Assembly: GCA_945898105.1 (NCBI GenBank) | Contig: CAMDHL010000135.1 | Coordinates: 1 to 6,363, forward strand | DNA: 6,363 nucleotides | DNA from: Comamonas sp. lk | GTDB taxonomy: Bacteria > Pseudomonadota > Gammaproteobacteria > Burkholderiales > Burkholderiaceae_C | Direction: 5' to 3' | Shown: positions 4,463-6,363 of the stretch, one piece after another | How positions within the stretch are numbered: position 1 is the first letter of the stretch | Layout of the letters: every line of letters begins with the position of its first letter | The notes under the pieces: generated by a model | Databases searched by the model: none | What the model saw: the letters and a program-made list of their open reading frames with translations, nothing else | Told to the model about the DNA's origin: nothing | Program-made: the position numbers and the translations under genes

Positions 4463-6363
4463 ATGCACCCCAACTCCACCGCTCCCACGCCCGCTTTGTT
4501 GCTGATTGACGGCTCCAGCTACCTATACCGCGCTTTTCATGCCATGCCCGATTTGCGCGCTGTGCCCGGTGACCCCACCAGCACCCCCACCGGCGCGCTG
4601 CGCGGCATGGTCAACATGATGCAGGCCCTGCGCAAAGAAGTGCCTGCCGCCTACGTGGCCTGTGTGTTTGACGCCAAGGGTCCGACCTTCCGGGACGCCA
4701 TCTACCCGGCTTACAAAGCCCAGCGCGCACCCATGCCCGATGATTTGCGTGCCCAGATCCAGCCGATTCACGAAATGGTCCGCTTGCTAGGCATGCAAGT
4801 ACTGGATGTGCCAGGCGTCGAGGCCGATGACGTGATAGGCACCCTGGCCGTGCTGGCTGCGGCACGTGGCATGAATGTAGTGATCAGCAGCGGGGACAAA
4901 GACCTGGCGCAATTGGTCAACGAGCGCATCACCATCATCGACACGATGAACGGCAAGCGCCGCGATGTGGCGGGTGTTTTGGAAGAGTTTGGCGTACCGG
5001 CGCACCTGATGCTGGACTATCAGAACTTGGTCGGCGACACCGTGGACAACGTCCCTGGCGTGAGCAAGGTCGGGCCGAAAACCGCAGTGAAATGGTTGCA
5101 GGAGTATGGGAACCTGCAAGGCGTAGTTGACAACGCGGCCGCTATCAAAGGCGTGGTCGGCGAAAACTTGCGCAGCGCCTTGGAATGGTTGCCCACGGCG
5201 CGCCAGTTGCTCACCATCAAAACCGATTGCGAACTCAAGGAATGGCTGCCCTCGCTACCCGAGTTCTCTGATTTGCTTTGCGGCCCAGAGGACTTGGCGG
5301 GTTTGCATGCGTTTTACCTGCGTTTTGGTTTTAAGGGTCTGGCAGGCACAGTCGCCGGGCAATTGGAAAAAACGGTGGCAAAGTCCCAGAGCGCAGGCGC
5401 GGATTTGTTTGGCGACATTGCGGCGCAAAGCCCTGCAAGTGCTGCAAACACTCAGGACCAAAGTAGCGAGGCAACGCACTCCTTGCTGGCGCGTGCCACC
5501 GACTATGAGACGGTGTTGGACCATGCAGCGTTGCAACGCTGGCTGGCGCTGATTGCATCGGCAGCGTTGGTGTCGGTGGACACGGAAACCACTTCACTAG
5601 ACGCCATGCGCGCCGAAATCGTGGGCATCAGCCTGAGCGTGGCGGTAGGCGCTGCCGCCTACATCCCACTGGCGCACCGCTACCCGGACGCACCGGCCCA
5701 GTTGCCGCGTGACGAAGTATTAGCCCTGCTCAAACCCTGGCTCGAAGACGCCACCAAGCCCAAGCTGGGGCAGCATGTGAAATACGACCGCCATGTGTTT
5801 GCCAACCACGGAATCGAGGTGCGCGGTTATGTACACGACACCATGCTGCAAAGCTACGTCCTGGAAGTGCATAAGCCGCACAGTCTGGAGAGTCTGGCAG
5901 AGCGCCATTTGGGCCGCAAAGGGCTGAGCTTTGAAGACCTGTGCGGCAAAGGCGCGCAGCAGATCGGCTTTGACCAGGTGGACATCGCCCGCGCCTCGCA
6001 ATACGCCTGCGAAGATGCGGACCTGACGCTGGATGTACACCAAGCGTTGTGGCCGCGCGTGCAGGCCGACGCCGGCTTGCTTTTTATCTACCAGCTGGAA
6101 ATCGACAGCAGCGAGGCGCTGTACCGCATTGAGCGTAACGGCGTGCTGATCGATGCCCCGACGTTGGCCGCGCAAAGTCAGCAATTGGGTGCTCGTATTC
6201 TGGAGCTAGAGACAGAGGCGCACGCCCTCGCTGGGCAGCCATTTAACTTAAGCAGCCCCAAGCAGATCGGCGAGATATTTTTCGTGAAACTGGGTCTTCC
6301 AGTCGTCAAAAAAACCGCCACCGGCGCGCCCAGTACCGATGAAGAAGTGCTGGAAAAACTGGC
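4463..6363 (+). CDS. polA: DNA polymerase I, N-terminal two-thirds (3' truncated by window)
   Basis: The frame from ATG 4463 is open to the window edge (633 codons; the family has about 900-950). PolA fills Okazaki gaps and acts in excision repair. Residues 1 to about 300 are the 5'-nuclease: Asp16 (LLLIDGSSYLYRAFHAMP), Asp70 (FDAKGPTFR), Glu120/Asp122/Asp123 (GVEADDVIGT), Asp145/Asp147 (SGDKDLAQL), Asp192/Asp195 (GDTVDNVPGV) and the helix-hairpin-helix KVGPKTAVKWL. A Ser/Ala/Gln-rich linker covers about 305-350. The 3'-5' exonuclease has Asp373 and Glu375 (VDTETTSLD), Asp442 (KYDRHVF), and Tyr514 and Asp518 (YACEDAD), matching E. coli D355, E357, D424, Y497 and D501, so proofreading looks intact. 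The polymerase domain begins near YRIERNGVLID and NLSSPKQI; its catalytic palm is outside the window. The start is the first ATG in frame at the family-typical position, although ribosome-site sequence is poor. Confidence 0.96.
   Translation, partial: MHPNSTAPTPALLLIDGSSYLYRAFHAMPDLRAVPGDPTSTPTGALRGMVNMMQALRKEVPAAYVACVFDAKGPTFRDAIYPAYKAQRAPMPDDLRAQIQPIHEMVRLLGMQVLDVPGVEADDVIGTLAVLAAARGMNVVISSGDKDLAQLVNERITIIDTMNGKRRDVAGVLEEFGVPAHLMLDYQNLVGDTVDNVPGVSKVGPKTAVKWLQEYGNLQGVVDNAAAIKGVVGENLRSALEWLPTARQLLTIKTDCELKEWLPSLPEFSDLLCGPEDLAGLHAFYLRFGFKGLAGTVAGQLEKTVAKSQSAGADLFGDIAAQSPASAANTQDQSSEATHSLLARATDYETVLDHAALQRWLALIASAALVSVDTETTSLDAMRAEIVGISLSVAVGAAAYIPLAHRYPDAPAQLPRDEVLALLKPWLEDATKPKLGQHVKYDRHVFANHGIEVRGYVHDTMLQSYVLEVHKPHSLESLAERHLGRKGLSFEDLCGKGAQQIGFDQVDIARASQYACEDADLTLDVHQALWPRVQADAGLLFIYQLEIDSSEALYRIERNGVLIDAPTLAAQSQQLGARILELETEAHALAGQPFNLSSPKQIGEIFFVKLGLPVVKKTATGAPSTDEEVLEKL

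Noticed and set aside
4523..5119. Open frames on the - strand opposite polA
   Set aside because: They mirror the polA frame, which has all 5'-nuclease catalytic motifs; no independent support.
5127..5552. Open + strand frame inside polA, considered as evidence of a frameshift
   Set aside because: The polA frame reads through this stretch without interruption from 4463 to the end, so there is no frameshift and this frame is a shadow.
5720..6184. 154-codon open frame on the - strand opposite the exonuclease domain
   Set aside because: The opposite frame carries the KYDR and YACEDAD exonuclease motifs; the antisense product has no recognisable features.

Overview
The window looks like chromosomal DNA of a betaproteobacterium in the order Burkholderiales, most likely a Comamonadaceae member of the Rhodoferax/Polaromonas/Acidovorax type. 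The basis is the block polA - homoserine kinase (APH-fold ThrB) - BPSS1780-type membrane protein, an arrangement I recall from that family, together with moderately GC-rich codon use. No database search was run, so the taxonomy is inference.

Left part (1-1584, + strand): the distal end of a phosphonate uptake and degradation operon. It has the last 48 codons of a first PhnE-like ABC permease, a complete second PhnE-like permease overlapping it by ATGA, and 28 bp later a small HD-domain protein of the PhnZ type. PhnZ-type enzymes are diiron oxygenases that cleave the C-P bond of alpha-hydroxylated aminophosphonates. The logic is import of a phosphonate (PhnC and PhnD presumably lie upstream), alpha-hydroxylation by a PhnY-like dioxygenase (not in the window), then oxidative release of phosphate by the PhnZ-like enzyme.

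Middle part (1595-2545): a convergent gene for a CDKN3-like/dual-specificity-type Cys phosphatase on the - strand, whose stop lies 10 bp from the phnZ-like stop. Beyond it is a stretch of about 380 bp without an intact gene. That stretch holds a decayed piece of a TRAP-transporter large permease (DctM), recognisable from about 2242 to 2460, in which two normally distant DctM segments are joined directly. This suggests an old rearrangement boundary between the phosphonate module and the housekeeping genes to the right.

Right part (2546-6363): on the - strand, a homoserine kinase gene (thrB) and a multi-spanning BPSS1780-family membrane protein, coupled by a 4-bp ATGA overlap. Divergent from thrB, on the + strand, is polA (DNA polymerase I), which runs off the window after about 633 codons. 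All visible 5'-nuclease and 3'-5' exonuclease catalytic residues are present. The 142-bp divergent intergenic region carries a plausible sigma-70 promoter for thrB and a perfect 7-bp GC-rich inverted repeat that abuts the polA start codon.

I saw no tRNA, rRNA, CRISPR array, intact insertion sequence or convincing rho-independent terminator. The most notable points are the PhnZ-type C-P cleavage enzyme at the end of a transporter operon, the phosphatase facing it, the internally deleted dctM relic, and the hairpin at the polA start.
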